Shown: positions 26,219 through 34,644 of the stretch, piece after piece
Layout: each line of letters begins with the position of its first letter
Numbering within the stretch: the stretch's first letter is position 1
DNA from: Donghicola eburneus
GTDB taxonomy: Bacteria > Pseudomonadota > Alphaproteobacteria > Rhodobacterales > Rhodobacteraceae
Assembly (NCBI RefSeq): GCF_900115865.1
Contig: NZ_FOXY01000003.1
Coordinates: forward strand, 248,001-312,000
Length of the DNA stretch: 64,000 nt
Direction: 5' to 3'
Made by a program: the position numbers and the translations under genes
Notes under the pieces: model-generated
Databases searched by the model: none
What the model saw: only the letters and a program-made list of their open reading frames with translations
What the model was told of the DNA's origin: nothing

Positions 26219-27157
26219 ATGACCGATATTCTAACACTCGAAGGCGTGGAAAAGACCTATGACAGCGGCTTTATCGCGTTGCATGGGGTCGATCTGACGC
26301 TGAAAGAGGGCGAAATCCTCGCCTTGCTGGGTCCAAACGGGGCCGGAAAAACCACTCTCATTTCTTGTATTTGCGGAACTGTGATGCCCACCGGCGGCAA
26401 GATCACGGTCGGTGGATTCGATGCGTTAACCAATTTTCGCAAAGCGCGGAGCCTAGTAGGCCTCGTCCCGCAGGAAATTCACCTGGAACCGTTTTCGCGC
26501 GTTTGGGACACCGTGCGCTACACGCGCGGCCTTTTCGGCAAGAAGCATGATGATGCTCATCTAGAGCGCGTTCTGAAGGATCTGTCTCTGTGGGATAAGC
26601 GCGATTCGCGTGTGGTCGAATTGTCGGGCGGCATGAAGCGCCGTGTGCTGATCGCCAAAGCCCTGAGCCACGAGCCTCGAATCCTGTTTCTGGATGAACC
26701 GACGGCCGGTGTGGACGTCGATCTGCGCAAAGAGATGTGGGAGGTTGTGGCGAAACTGAAGGCCAGCGGTGTCAGCATTGTGCTCACGACACACTACATC
26801 GAAGAGGCCGAGGCGATGGCTGATCGGATTGGTGTGATCAACGGCGGGCGACTCGCCCTGATCGAAGAAAAAGATGCGCTGATGTCTCGGTTGGGCCGGA
26901 AATCCCTCAAGATCGATTTGGAAACTCCGGTAGATGTGATCCCCGATACGCTATCTAGCTATAATCTGAAGCGCGCTGATGATGGCTTTGCGCTTGTTTA
27001 CGAGTATGAGGCTGGTGCCTCGCGGACCGGCATCACGCGGTTGCTCGCAGACCTTCGGGACGCTGGACTTTGTATGAATGACCTGTCGACGCGCCAAAGC
27101 TCGCTTGAAGAGATTTTCGTGAGCCTTGTGCAAAGTGAACAGGAGGAGCGGGCATGA
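26219..27157 (+). CDS. ABC-2-type transporter ATP-binding protein (YadG-like)
   Basis: ATPase of a two-gene exporter, 312 residues. Walker A is GPNGAGKTT (38-46), the signature LSGGMKRRV, Walker B ILFLDEP followed by TAGVD, and the switch His lies in TTHYIEE. The C-terminal 80 residues form the extension typical of YadG/CcmA-type ATPases. The ribosome site AAGGAG precedes the ATG. It overlaps the permease gene by 4 bases. The substrate is unknown; relatives export drugs, polysaccharides or lipids. Confidence 0.92.
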   Translation: MTDILTLEGVEKTYDSGFIALHGVDLTLKEGEILALLGPNGAGKTTLISCICGTVMPTGGKITVGGFDALTNFRKARSLVGLVPQEIHLEPFSRVWDTVRYTRGLFGKKHDDAHLERVLKDLSLWDKRDSRVVELSGGMKRRVLIAKALSHEPRILFLDEPTAGVDVDLRKEMWEVVAKLKASGVSIVLTTHYIEEAEAMADRIGVINGGRLALIEEKDALMSRLGRKSLKIDLETPVDVIPDTLSSYNLKRADDGFALVYEYEAGASRTGITRLLADLRDAGLCMNDLSTRQSSLEEIFVSLVQSEQEERA

Positions 27158-27915
27158 ACCTGACAGCAATTCGCGCCATGTACGTCAGTGAGATGGCACG
27201 CTTTTTCCGCACTTTTATGCAGAGCTTTCTCTCGCCTGTGATCTCGACCTCTCTTTACTTCGTAGTGTTTGGGGCCGCGATCGGCAGCAGGATCGACGAA
27301 GTGGAGGGGGTGAGCTACGGCTCTTTCATCGTTCCCGGCCTGATCATGCTGAGCGTGATGACCCAAGGGATCAGCAACGCCAGCTTTGGGATCTATTTCC
27401 CGAAATTTACGGGCACGATCTACGAGCTGCTGAGCGCTCCGATCAACTTCCTTGAGGTGGTCATCGGCTTCGCGGGCGCGGCAGCGACCAAGGCTCTGTT
27501 CATCGGGACTGTGATCTTGGGAACGTCGGCGCTGTTTGTTGAGATGGAGGTCCAGCACCCACTGGTCATGGTCCTCTTTCTAATCCTGACCTGTGTGAGC
27601 TTTGCACTCTTCGGGTTCATCATCGGCATTTGGGCCAAGAATTTTGAGCAGTTGCAGCTGATTCCCCTCTTGGTAATCACACCGCTCGTGTTCCTTGGGG
27701 GATCTTTCTATTCGATCAACATGTTGCCCCCGATTTGGCAGACCATCACCATGTTCAATCCAGTGGTCTATCTGATTTCAGGCTTCCGCTGGTCCTTCTT
27801 TGGGGTGGCCGACGTGCCGATCCTGACCAGCCTGCTGGCGATTGGGTTATTTCAGGGGCTTTGCCTCTTTGCAGTGTGGTGGATTTTTAAAACCGGCTGG
27901 CGCATTCGGAAATAA
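27154..27915 (+). CDS. ABC-2-type transporter permease (YadH-like)
   Basis: Inner-membrane partner of the preceding ATPase, 253 residues with six predicted helices. The ABC-2 signature is at the end of the membrane domain: [17 protein letters not shown] followed by [12 protein letters not shown]. The [15 protein letters not shown] segment is also typical. Its start overlaps the ATPase stop (ATGA). No third component is encoded nearby, so the transporter is probably a dimer of these two proteins. Confidence 0.92.
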   Translation: MNLTAIRAMYVSEMARFFRTFMQSFLSPVISTSLYFVVFGAAIGSRIDEVEGVSYGSFIVPGLIMLSVMTQGISNASFGIYFPKFTGTIYELLSAPINFLEVVIGFAGAAATKALFIGTVILGTSALFVEMEVQHPLVMVLFLILTCVSFALFGFIIGIWAKNFEQLQLIPLLVITPLVFLGGSFYSINMLPPIWQTITMFNPVVYLISGFRWSFFGVADVPILTSLLAIGLFQGLCLFAVWWIFKTGWRIRK

Positions 27916-27984
27916 GTGGCAACCTGTGGGATTTCCCTGTGCCAGCGCTTGTTTGCAGGTACAGGGCAAATTACATCCCATGTC

Positions 27985-28779
27985 ATGTTGCACCGTATTC
28001 CTTTCATTAAAACACCTCCGCGCGTGTCGGTGGTGCGCCTGTCTGGGATGATCGCAAACAGCGGTCGCGCCCTGAATGATGCAAATGTCGGCCCCTTGAT
28101 CGAGGCCGCATTCACCAAAGGCAAGCCGGCTGCTGTGGCGCTGGTGATCAATTCGCCCGGTGGCTCACCGGTGCAGTCTTCGCTGATTGGCGCGCGAATC
28201 CGCCGCCTGTCCGAAGAAAAAGGCATTCCCGTGCACGCCTTCGTCGAAGATGTTGCGGCATCCGGCGGCTATTGGCTGGCCAGTAGCGCAGACGACATTT
28301 ACGTCGATAACTGCTCTGTCGTGGGATCGATCGGGGTTATCTCGTCGGGTTTTGGGGCGCACGTGTTCTTGTCCCGCCAAGGGATCGAGCGCCGCGTGCA
28401 CACCGCGGGCAAATCCAAGAGCATGATGGATCCTTTCAAGCCCGAAACCCCCGAGGATGTTGAGCGTCTGGACAAGATCCTGAACCAAATTCACGGCTCG
28501 TTCATCGAGCAGGTCAAATCGCGCCGCGGTGACAAGCTGGCCAACGATGATGATCTGTTTACCGGCGAAGTCTGGATTGGATCGCGCGCGGTCGAGGTTG
28601 GGCTGGCCGATGGTATCGGGCATCTGAAGCCAAAGCTCAAAGAGCTGTATGGCGAGAAGGTTAAGTTGGTCCCATATAGCCGACGTCGCGGTTTGTTCGG
28701 ACGTCTTGGTGCGTCGATGGCGATCGACGCGATGGCGGGGATCGAGGAGCGCGCCGCTTACGCGCGCTTTGGCCTCTGA
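27985..28779 (+). CDS. S49-family peptidase (SppA/SohB-like)
   Basis: Membrane-associated serine protease that degrades cleaved signal peptides or membrane protein fragments. The 264-residue protein has INSPGGSPVQS (about 55-64), the nucleophile Ser92 in VAASGGYWLA and the likely catalytic Lys144 in TAGKSKSMMDP. The start is uncertain: the ATG at 27985 gives LHRIPFIKTPPRVSVVRL, which matches the usual beginning, while a GTG at 27916 would add 23 residues. There is no strong ribosome site for either. No N-terminal TM is visible in the shorter form. It is followed one base later by a zinc-ribbon microprotein gene. Confidence 0.87.
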   Translation: MLHRIPFIKTPPRVSVVRLSGMIANSGRALNDANVGPLIEAAFTKGKPAAVALVINSPGGSPVQSSLIGARIRRLSEEKGIPVHAFVEDVAASGGYWLASSADDIYVDNCSVVGSIGVISSGFGAHVFLSRQGIERRVHTAGKSKSMMDPFKPETPEDVERLDKILNQIHGSFIEQVKSRRGDKLANDDDLFTGEVWIGSRAVEVGLADGIGHLKPKLKELYGEKVKLVPYSRRRGLFGRLGASMAIDAMAGIEERAAYARFGL

Positions 28780-28780
28780 C

Positions 28781-28942
28781 GTGATCATCAAAGCGGTCAC
28801 CCTCTTTCTCGTGGCGATCATCGTGCTCGCCATGTTCGGGCGTGGGATCGTCGGTCGACGGTTGCGTCAGGCCAAGTGTCCTCGGTGCGGGCGATACAAA
28901 ATAGGCTCGGGGCCATGCCCCTGCAGTCGAAATAAAGGGTAA
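28781..28942 (+). CDS. Single-TM zinc-ribbon microprotein
   Basis: A 53-residue protein starting with GTG one base after the peptidase stop. A TM helix (AVTLFLVAIIVLAMFG, about 5-20) is followed by a basic linker and a compact Cys cluster CPRCGRYKIGSGPCPC (about 31-46), likely a zinc ribbon. This fits a membrane-tethered adaptor or a regulator of the adjacent protease, which is inference from position only. Similar short ORFs seem to follow S49 peptidases in related bacteria. It is easily missed because the ORF track start is far upstream within the peptidase gene. Confidence 0.65.
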   Translation: MIIKAVTLFLVAIIVLAMFGRGIVGRRLRQAKCPRCGRYKIGSGPCPCSRNKG

Positions 28943-28948
28943 ATTCCA

Positions 28949-29899
28949 ATGGAATGGTTGATGGCCGGTGTCGGCCTTCTGATTTTGATCCTTGCCGGGG
29001 ATTTTCTGGTCAAGGGCGCAGTGAACTTGAGCCTGCGGATCGGTATCCCGTCAATGATCGTGTCTTTGACGGTCGTGGCGTTCGGTACGTCAGCGCCAGA
29101 GCTGCTCATCTCAATCCGCGCCGTGCTTGATAATGTGCCTGGGATTGCGCTGGGGAACGTGGTCGGCTCGAACACGGCCAACATCCTGATGGTTCTAGGT
29201 ATCCCTGCGTTGCTCGCGACGATGCACACGTCCGAATGCGACTCTAGAAAGAGCTTTGTGATGATGATCGCGGGCTCTTTGTTGTTTATCGCGCTGGCAT
29301 TCACCGGCATTCTCACATGGTGGACCGGTCTGATCCTGCTTGCGGCGCTGGCCCACGTGCTTGGCGATGCGATCCGAGACTCCTATTTACACCGAAAGGC
29401 TGCCAAAGCCGCGATCCCAGTCGAAGAGGAGGTCGAGGGCGCAGACCCGAGTCTGCCATGGTGGCGAATCCTCTTTTATCTGAGCATCGGCCTGATTGGC
29501 CTGCCTGTTGGCGCGCAAATTCTTGTCGAGAACGCGCAGGTCATTGCGCGTGAGTTCGGCGTGTCTGACACCGTTATCGGTCTGACGTTGGTGGCGCTCG
29601 GGACATCTCTACCTGAGCTGGCCACAACGACCATGGCCGCGATCCGTCGACAGGCTGATGTGGCCTTGGGGAACGTGATTGGATCAAACCTGTTCAACTT
29701 GCTCGCGATCATTGGTGTTGCGTCTTTGGTCGGCCCAATTCCGGTCGATCCGGAGTTCTTGCGTGTGGACTTGTGGGTCATGCTTGGGGCGTCGCTCCTC
29801 CTGATCCCCTTCGTTTTCATGAAGATGAATATCACCAAGGTCTGGGGGATTTTGTTCTGCGCTCTATATGGGTTCTACGTCGTATCAATCGTGACGTAA
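28949..29899 (+). CDS. CaCA-family sodium/calcium exchanger (YrbG-like)
   Basis: Inner-membrane cation antiporter with the internal duplication of the family, 316 residues and about ten helices. The two alpha-repeats carry GTSAPELLIS with GNVVGSNTANI in the first half and GTSLPELATT with GNVIGSNLFNL in the second; the Glu residues bind the cation. A short acidic cytoplasmic loop (EEEVEGADP) separates the halves. It starts 6 bases after the microprotein gene. Calcium export is the likely role; the coupling ion is assumed. Confidence 0.92.
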   Translation: MEWLMAGVGLLILILAGDFLVKGAVNLSLRIGIPSMIVSLTVVAFGTSAPELLISIRAVLDNVPGIALGNVVGSNTANILMVLGIPALLATMHTSECDSRKSFVMMIAGSLLFIALAFTGILTWWTGLILLAALAHVLGDAIRDSYLHRKAAKAAIPVEEEVEGADPSLPWWRILFYLSIGLIGLPVGAQILVENAQVIAREFGVSDTVIGLTLVALGTSLPELATTTMAAIRRQADVALGNVIGSNLFNLLAIIGVASLVGPIPVDPEFLRVDLWVMLGASLLLIPFVFMKMNITKVWGILFCALYGFYVVSIVT

Positions 29900-29918
29900 T
29901 TCCAAAGGATCAGAGCAG

Positions 29919-30698
29919 ATGACAGCAGCATTGGTGACAGGCGCCGCACGGCGGCTGGGGCGAGAACTCGCGCTGGAGTTGGCAAAGCAAGGCCACGACG
30001 TTGCGGTACACTATAGCTCTTCCGAAGATGCTGCAGAGCAAACCGCAAGTGACATCCGCGCGCTCGGGCGCAAGGCCATCACCGTGCAAGCAGACCTGCT
30101 GAGCGAGAGTGAAACGCAAACACTCGTGGATCGCGCGGCCAAAGGATTGGGCGCCCCGCTGACGTGTTTGGTGAACAACGCGTCAATCTTTGAGTACGAC
30201 ACGATCGACACGGCCAACCGAGAGACTTGGGATAGGCACCTAGAGAGCAATCTGCGGGCTCCTTTCGTGTTGATGCAGAACTTCGCAGCGCAAGCCCCCG
30301 CACCAGAGCCTGATGAAAACGGAGAAATCTACGCTCGCGGGTTGGTTGTAAATATGATTGACCAACGGGTCCGCAAGCTGACGCCTGAGTTCACGACCTA
30401 CACAATTGCAAAGGCCGCGTTGTGGACTCTCACACAGACTGCCGCGCAGGCGCTCGCGCCGAATATCAGAGTGAATGCGATTGGGCCTGGGCCAACCCTG
30501 CAGGGCGGACGGCAGGACGCCGACAAGTTCGCCCGACAACGCGAGGCAACCCTCTTGAATCGTGGGGCGAATCCCGACGACATCCGCGGGGCGTTGGGAT
30601 ACTTTTTGCATTCACGTGCTGTAACAGGGCAGCTGCTTTGCATCGATGGAGGGCAGCATTTGGCATGGGAGACACCCGATGTCGTGGGGGTGGAATAA
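29919..30698 (+). CDS. SDR oxidoreductase of the FolM/pteridine reductase type
   Basis: NAD(P)H-dependent short-chain dehydrogenase, 259 residues. The cofactor motif is TGAARRLGR (7-15), with the Arg-rich form of pteridine reductases. The active site is Asp148-Tyr161-Lys165 (NMIDQR and YTIAK); an Asp replaces the usual Ser, as in PTR1 and FolM. NNAS at 86-89 is present. A dihydromonapterin/dihydrofolate reductase role is therefore likely but unproven. It starts 20 bases after the exchanger gene and is followed by a 302-base AT-rich gap. Confidence 0.85.
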   Translation: MTAALVTGAARRLGRELALELAKQGHDVAVHYSSSEDAAEQTASDIRALGRKAITVQADLLSESETQTLVDRAAKGLGAPLTCLVNNASIFEYDTIDTANRETWDRHLESNLRAPFVLMQNFAAQAPAPEPDENGEIYARGLVVNMIDQRVRKLTPEFTTYTIAKAALWTLTQTAAQALAPNIRVNAIGPGPTLQGGRQDADKFARQREATLLNRGANPDDIRGALGYFLHSRAVTGQLLCIDGGQHLAWETPDVVGVE

Positions 30699-31000
30699 CC
30701 TTTGGCACATGCGACTGTCGCAAAGTTTTACACTGGTCCTGTGTCTATTAGGAAACTGTCGTGATTTTGTTAGGCTTTTCAGGAAATTGCCGCGGTGAAA
30801 GATTTTTTCGACGCAGAATCAGTAAGTTATGAAATCGCCTAAAAATTAGGCTTGTTAATGAAGTGACGTAAAAACAAGGGAAATTTAGGGATCTCCAAAA
30901 CTTTCCCACCAACTTATCCACAGTTTCCGTGGATACCTTTTCTCTTGAACTACCCCCTGTATCATTGCAGCGCAGGGCGGGAATCACAGATCTGTTACAA
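30699..31000. promoter_or_regulatory. AT-rich uvrC upstream region with DnaA-box palindrome
   Basis: The 240 bases from 30721 to 30960 are about 40% GC by hand count, far below the surrounding genes. A perfect DnaA box TTATCCACA (30914-30922) forms an inverted pair TATCCAC/GTGGATA (30915-30921, 30929-30935) with a 7-base spacer. A second perfect inverted repeat GCCTAA-AAA-TTAGGC lies at 30837-30851, and TTAGG recurs at 30748, 30770 and 30846. Two GANTC sites are present (about 30816 and 30981). A DnaA-controlled promoter, or an origin-type region, is possible. Confidence 0.45.
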
Positions 31001-32863
31001 ATGAGCGAAACTACTCCACCAGAAACTGGTCACAGCGTCATCCAAGGCTATTTGAAGACGCTGGATAGCTCTCCCGGCGTCTATCGGATGCTGGATGCTG
31101 AATCGCGTGTTTTGTACGTGGGGAAGGCGCGAAGTCTCAAAGCGAGAGTCTCGAATTATGCCCGCCCCTCGGGGCACAGCGGGCGCATTGCGCGGATGAT
31201 TTCGGAAACCGCGTCGATGATGTTTCTGACCACGCGGACAGAGACAGAAGCGCTTTTGCTGGAACAGAATCTGATCAAGCAACTTAAGCCACGATACAAC
31301 GTGCTGTTGCGCGACGATAAGTCCTTTCCAAATATTCTGGTGACCAAAGACCACGATTTTCCTCAGATCAAAAAGCACCGAGGGAAAAAGGTGCAGAAGG
31401 GCAGCTACTATGGTCCTTTTGCCAGCGCGGGTGCTGTGAACCGGACCCTGAATCAGCTTCAGAAGGTCTTCTTGCTGCGCAATTGCACGGACTCGGTGTT
31501 CAACACGCGCACGCGGCCTTGCTTGCTCTATCAGATCAAACGATGTGCGGCCCCCTGTGTGGGGAAGGTGACGGAAGAGGAGTATGGCGCGCTGGTGGCT
31601 GATGCCGAACGGTTCCTGTCTGGTCGCTCGACCAAGGTGCAGGAAGAGTTGGCCACCCAGATGGCGGAAGCTGCCGAAGCGATGGAGTTCGAACGTGCCG
31701 CCGCGCTGCGGGACCGCATTCGCGCTTTGACGCAGGTACAGACGGCTCAGGGCATCAACCCCCGCGGCGTGGTCGAGGCCGACGTGATCGCGCTACATAT
31801 GGAAAAGGGGCAGGCCTGCGTGCAGGTCTTCTTTATTCGTGCCAACCAAAACTGGGGCAACCGCGATTTCTATCCCCGTGTGAGCGGGACGGATGCGTCC
31901 GAGGCGGAGGTGCTTCAGGCGTTTATCGGTCAGTTCTACGATGACAAAGAACCGCCGCGCCTTCTGCTGCTCTCTCATCCAGTCGAAGATCCCGACCTCT
32001 TGTCCGAAGCGCTGGCTGAAAAAGTGGGGCGCAAGGTCGAGATTGCAGTGCCGCTGCGTGGGGAAAAGGCCGAATTGATCGAAGGCGCTGCCCGCAATGC
32101 CCGCGAAAGTCTGGCACGCAAGATGTCCGAGAGCGCGACTCAGGCTAAGCTGTTGGACGGCGTGGCCGAGGCGTTTGGCCTAGAGGGACCGCCCCAGCGG
32201 ATTGAGGTCTACGATAACTCGCATATCCAGGGCACTAATGCGGTTGGCGCGATGATTGTGTCCGGCCCCGAAGGCTTCATGAAAAACCATTACCGCAAGT
32301 TCAACATTCGTGGCGATGACCTGACGCCTGGCGATGACTTTGGCATGATGAAAGAGGTGCTGACCCGCCGCTTTCAACGCTTGCTCAAGGAGGATCCTGA
32401 TCGAGACAAAGGCCTGTGGCCGGACCTGCTGTTGATCGACGGTGGCGCGGGGCAGGTGAGTGCGGTGCGCGAGATCATGATTGAACAAGGGGTCGAAGAT
32501 GTGCCCATGGTGGGTGTGGCCAAAGGCGTCGATCGCGACCACGGCAAAGAGGAATTCTACCGGACCGGCGAGCGGCCCTTTGCTCTGCGCCACAACGATC
32601 CGGTGCTCTACTTCATCCAACGCCTGCGCGATGAGGCGCACCGATTTGCGATCGGGACTCACCGAGCGAAACGGGCGAAGTCCATGGCGGCCAACCCCTT
32701 GGACGATGTGCCCGGCGTGGGCGCCACACGGAAACGTGCGCTGCTTGCGCATTTTGGTAGCGCCAAGGCCGTGAGCCGTGCAAATCTGGCCGATCTCAAG
32801 GCTGTAGACGGTATTTCCGAAGCGCTGGCCGAGTCGATTTACAACTTCTTTCACGACAAATGA
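31001..32863 (+). CDS. uvrC: Excinuclease ABC subunit C
   Basis: UvrC makes the dual incisions in nucleotide excision repair. The 620-residue protein has the GIY-YIG nuclease (about 25-100, SSPGVYRML and LYVGKARSL), a Cys-rich region ([15 protein letters not shown]) and a UVR domain near 215-250. The RNase H-like domain carries [15 protein letters not shown] and LLIDGGAGQ, and two C-terminal helix-hairpin-helix motifs follow ([14 protein letters not shown]). The start at 31001 ([10 protein letters not shown]) is preferred over 30929, which lies across the DnaA-box palindrome. It is followed by pgsA after 54 bases. Confidence 0.96.
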   Translation: MSETTPPETGHSVIQGYLKTLDSSPGVYRMLDAESRVLYVGKARSLKARVSNYARPSGHSGRIARMISETASMMFLTTRTETEALLLEQNLIKQLKPRYNVLLRDDKSFPNILVTKDHDFPQIKKHRGKKVQKGSYYGPFASAGAVNRTLNQLQKVFLLRNCTDSVFNTRTRPCLLYQIKRCAAPCVGKVTEEEYGALVADAERFLSGRSTKVQEELATQMAEAAEAMEFERAAALRDRIRALTQVQTAQGINPRGVVEADVIALHMEKGQACVQVFFIRANQNWGNRDFYPRVSGTDASEAEVLQAFIGQFYDDKEPPRLLLLSHPVEDPDLLSEALAEKVGRKVEIAVPLRGEKAELIEGAARNARESLARKMSESATQAKLLDGVAEAFGLEGPPQRIEVYDNSHIQGTNAVGAMIVSGPEGFMKNHYRKFNIRGDDLTPGDDFGMMKEVLTRRFQRLLKEDPDRDKGLWPDLLLIDGGAGQVSAVREIMIEQGVEDVPMVGVAKGVDRDHGKEEFYRTGERPFALRHNDPVLYFIQRLRDEAHRFAIGTHRAKRAKSMAANPLDDVPGVGATRKRALLAHFGSAKAVSRANLADLKAVDGISEALAESIYNFFHDK

Positions 32864-32917
32864 CGCGGGCACTAGGTCGCGCTTTCACAAGTCGATTTTC
32901 GCAGGTAAACAAGCGCC

Positions 32918-33583
32918 ATGATCTGGACTGTGCCCAATATTCTGACCGTTCTTCGCCTGCTGGCTGCGCCTGCGCTTGGGGTGATGTTTTTGTACTTTAC
33001 GCGGCCCTATGCGGATTGGTTCGCACTGGCCCTGTTCGTTGGGGCGTCGGTGACTGACTGGTTTGATGGCTATCTGGCCCGCGCTTGGAAGCAGGTCAGC
33101 AAGATGGGCGCGATGCTGGACCCGATCGCCGACAAGGCCATGGTGAGCATCGCGCTGCTGGTGCTGGTGTGTGTCTCGCAGGTGAAGCTGTTCATTCTGC
33201 TGCCAGCCGTACTGATCATGTTCCGCGAAGTGTTTGTGTCCGGCCTGCGCGAGTTCCTCGGGGATACGGCGGGTCTGCTCAAGGTCACCAAACTGGCAAA
33301 GTGGAAAACCACCGTTCAGATGGTCGCCATTTCGGTCCTATTTGCCCAAGGCATTTTCGAGCACTATTTCGTCATGGGCTCAATGGGGATGGACAACGTA
33401 ATGGTTGCTGACATCCTTCAGGGGGCGGTGCCTGACCACGGCGGTCTTGCCAACCTTTACCAAGGCATGGTCTGGTCTGGCTACGCTGGCATCGCGCTGC
33501 TGTGGTTGGCAGCCGTACTGACAGTGGTGACGGGCTTCGACTACTTCCGCAAAGCGATGCCCTATCTGAAGGAGGGGGCATGA
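32918..33583 (+). CDS. pgsA: CDP-diacylglycerol-glycerol-3-phosphate 3-phosphatidyltransferase
   Basis: Commits CDP-diacylglycerol to phosphatidylglycerol. The 221-residue protein has about six TM segments and the CDP-alcohol phosphotransferase motif D-G-x2-A-R-x8-G-x3-D-x3-D, visible as WFDGYLAR and GAMLDPIADK. A ~35-residue stretch between helices 5 and 6 (about 155-185) is longer than in E. coli PgsA. It overlaps moaD by 4 bases, coupling phospholipid synthesis and molybdenum-cofactor genes in one operon, a conserved arrangement in the order. Confidence 0.93.
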   Translation: MIWTVPNILTVLRLLAAPALGVMFLYFTRPYADWFALALFVGASVTDWFDGYLARAWKQVSKMGAMLDPIADKAMVSIALLVLVCVSQVKLFILLPAVLIMFREVFVSGLREFLGDTAGLLKVTKLAKWKTTVQMVAISVLFAQGIFEHYFVMGSMGMDNVMVADILQGAVPDHGGLANLYQGMVWSGYAGIALLWLAAVLTVVTGFDYFRKAMPYLKEGA

Positions 33584-33831
33584 AGTTGGATGTAATGTAT
33601 TTCGCGTGGGTCCGTGAACGGATCGGCGTGCCGCGTGAAACCGTCGAGACCGAAGCGGCAACTGTGGCCGATCTGGTGCGCGAGCTGTCGGCTCGCGAGG
33701 GTCGTTACGAACTAGCCTTCAGCGATTTAGAGGCACTGCGCGTGGCGGTTGACCAAGACCTGACAGACTTCGACGCCTCGATCACCGGAGCCCGCGAAGT
33801 CGCATTTTTCCCCCCGATGACGGGCGGCTGA
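33580..33831 (+). CDS. moaD: Molybdopterin synthase small subunit
   Basis: Ubiquitin-like sulfur carrier, 83 residues, ending in the required Gly-Gly (PPMTGG), which becomes a thiocarboxylate and donates sulfur to precursor Z. The start overlaps pgsA by 4 bases (ribosome site GGAGGGGG) and the stop overlaps moaE by one base. The MoaD beta-grasp pattern is clear (YFAWVRERIGV, PPMTGG). Confidence 0.95.
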   Translation: MKLDVMYFAWVRERIGVPRETVETEAATVADLVRELSAREGRYELAFSDLEALRVAVDQDLTDFDASITGAREVAFFPPMTGG

Positions 33832-34286
33832 TGCGCATTCTTGTCCAAGAGGCCCCGTTCGACGTAGGCGCGGAACTGAACGCGTTTCAAGCGGATAAGA
33901 CAGATATGGGCGCGGTTGTGACCTTTTCGGGATTGGTCCGTGATCTGCCCGAAGCGCCCCTGCGCCATATGCTTATTGAACACTACCCGGGCATGACGGA
34001 ACGCGCTCTGACCAAGATCGCCGAAGACGCCTGCGCGCGGTGGTCGCTTGGCGATGTGCTGGTGATCCACCGCTACGGTCAGATGGCGCCTGGCGATCAG
34101 ATCATGATGGTCGCGACCGCCAGTCCGCACCGCAAGGATGCCTTTGCTGCGGCCGACTTCCTGATGGATTACCTGAAATCCCGCGCCCCTTTCTGGAAGA
34201 AAGAGGTCACGGCGGACGGTTCCGACTGGGTCGCCGCAAAGGACGAAGACGAAGAAGCCCTGCGCCAGTGGCAGCAGGGCTCTTAA
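33831..34286 (+). CDS. moaE: Molybdopterin synthase large subunit
   Basis: Catalytic subunit that converts precursor Z to molybdopterin with MoaD. The 151-residue product has VTFSGLVRD, the HYPGMTER region and the catalytic-site segment PHRKDAFAAADFLMDYLKSRAPFWKKE (Lys and Arg residues, shown here in part as PHRKDAF and APFWKKE). It starts one base into the moaD stop (TGATG) and converges on a minus-strand gene after 25 bases. Confidence 0.96.
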   Translation: MRILVQEAPFDVGAELNAFQADKTDMGAVVTFSGLVRDLPEAPLRHMLIEHYPGMTERALTKIAEDACARWSLGDVLVIHRYGQMAPGDQIMMVATASPHRKDAFAAADFLMDYLKSRAPFWKKEVTADGSDWVAAKDEDEEALRQWQQGS

Positions 34287-34311
34287 ATCTTAGTTGAAGC
34301 GGCGGGGCAGT

Positions 34312-34644
34312 TCACTTGGCCTGCTGCTGAATTTTCCGCATATAGCTACGCAGCTCTTCAGCCTCGGCGCGGGCATCGCGCAGGCCGTCCATAGCAGCCG
34401 AGAGTTCTGCCTCCGATTGGGTCAACTGGTTGGTCAGTTCGGCTTCGCGCTGCTGCAAATAGGTGATCGCTTGATCGCGGGTTTCCTCGGCTTCATGCAA
34501 CTCTCGGGCGAGTCGCTCTAGTTCGTCGATGTCATTTTTTGAAACGCGAGAGAATGTGTGCAACAGCCAATGTGAAAACCATCCGATCATGTAGGACACA
34601 AACAGAATAATTGCGGTGGCAAAAATAAACTCAGTCCGGTTCAT
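34312..34644 (-). CDS. Single-TM coiled-coil protein
   Basis: A 110-residue protein of unknown function. One TM helix (about 6-28, FATAIILFVSYMIGWFSHWLL) is followed by a long, heptad-rich coiled coil (about 38-105) with many Glu, Gln, Arg and Leu residues. No signal peptide cleavage site is seen, so it is probably an N-anchored inner-membrane protein; the side of the coil is not certain. Its start lies 14 bases inside the OmpA-type gene, so the two are translationally coupled and may form a complex. Confidence 0.72.
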   Translation of the reverse strand: MNRTEFIFATAIILFVSYMIGWFSHWLLHTFSRVSKNDIDELERLARELHEAEETRDQAITYLQQREAELTNQLTQSEAELSAAMDGLRDARAEAEELRSYMRKIQQQAK

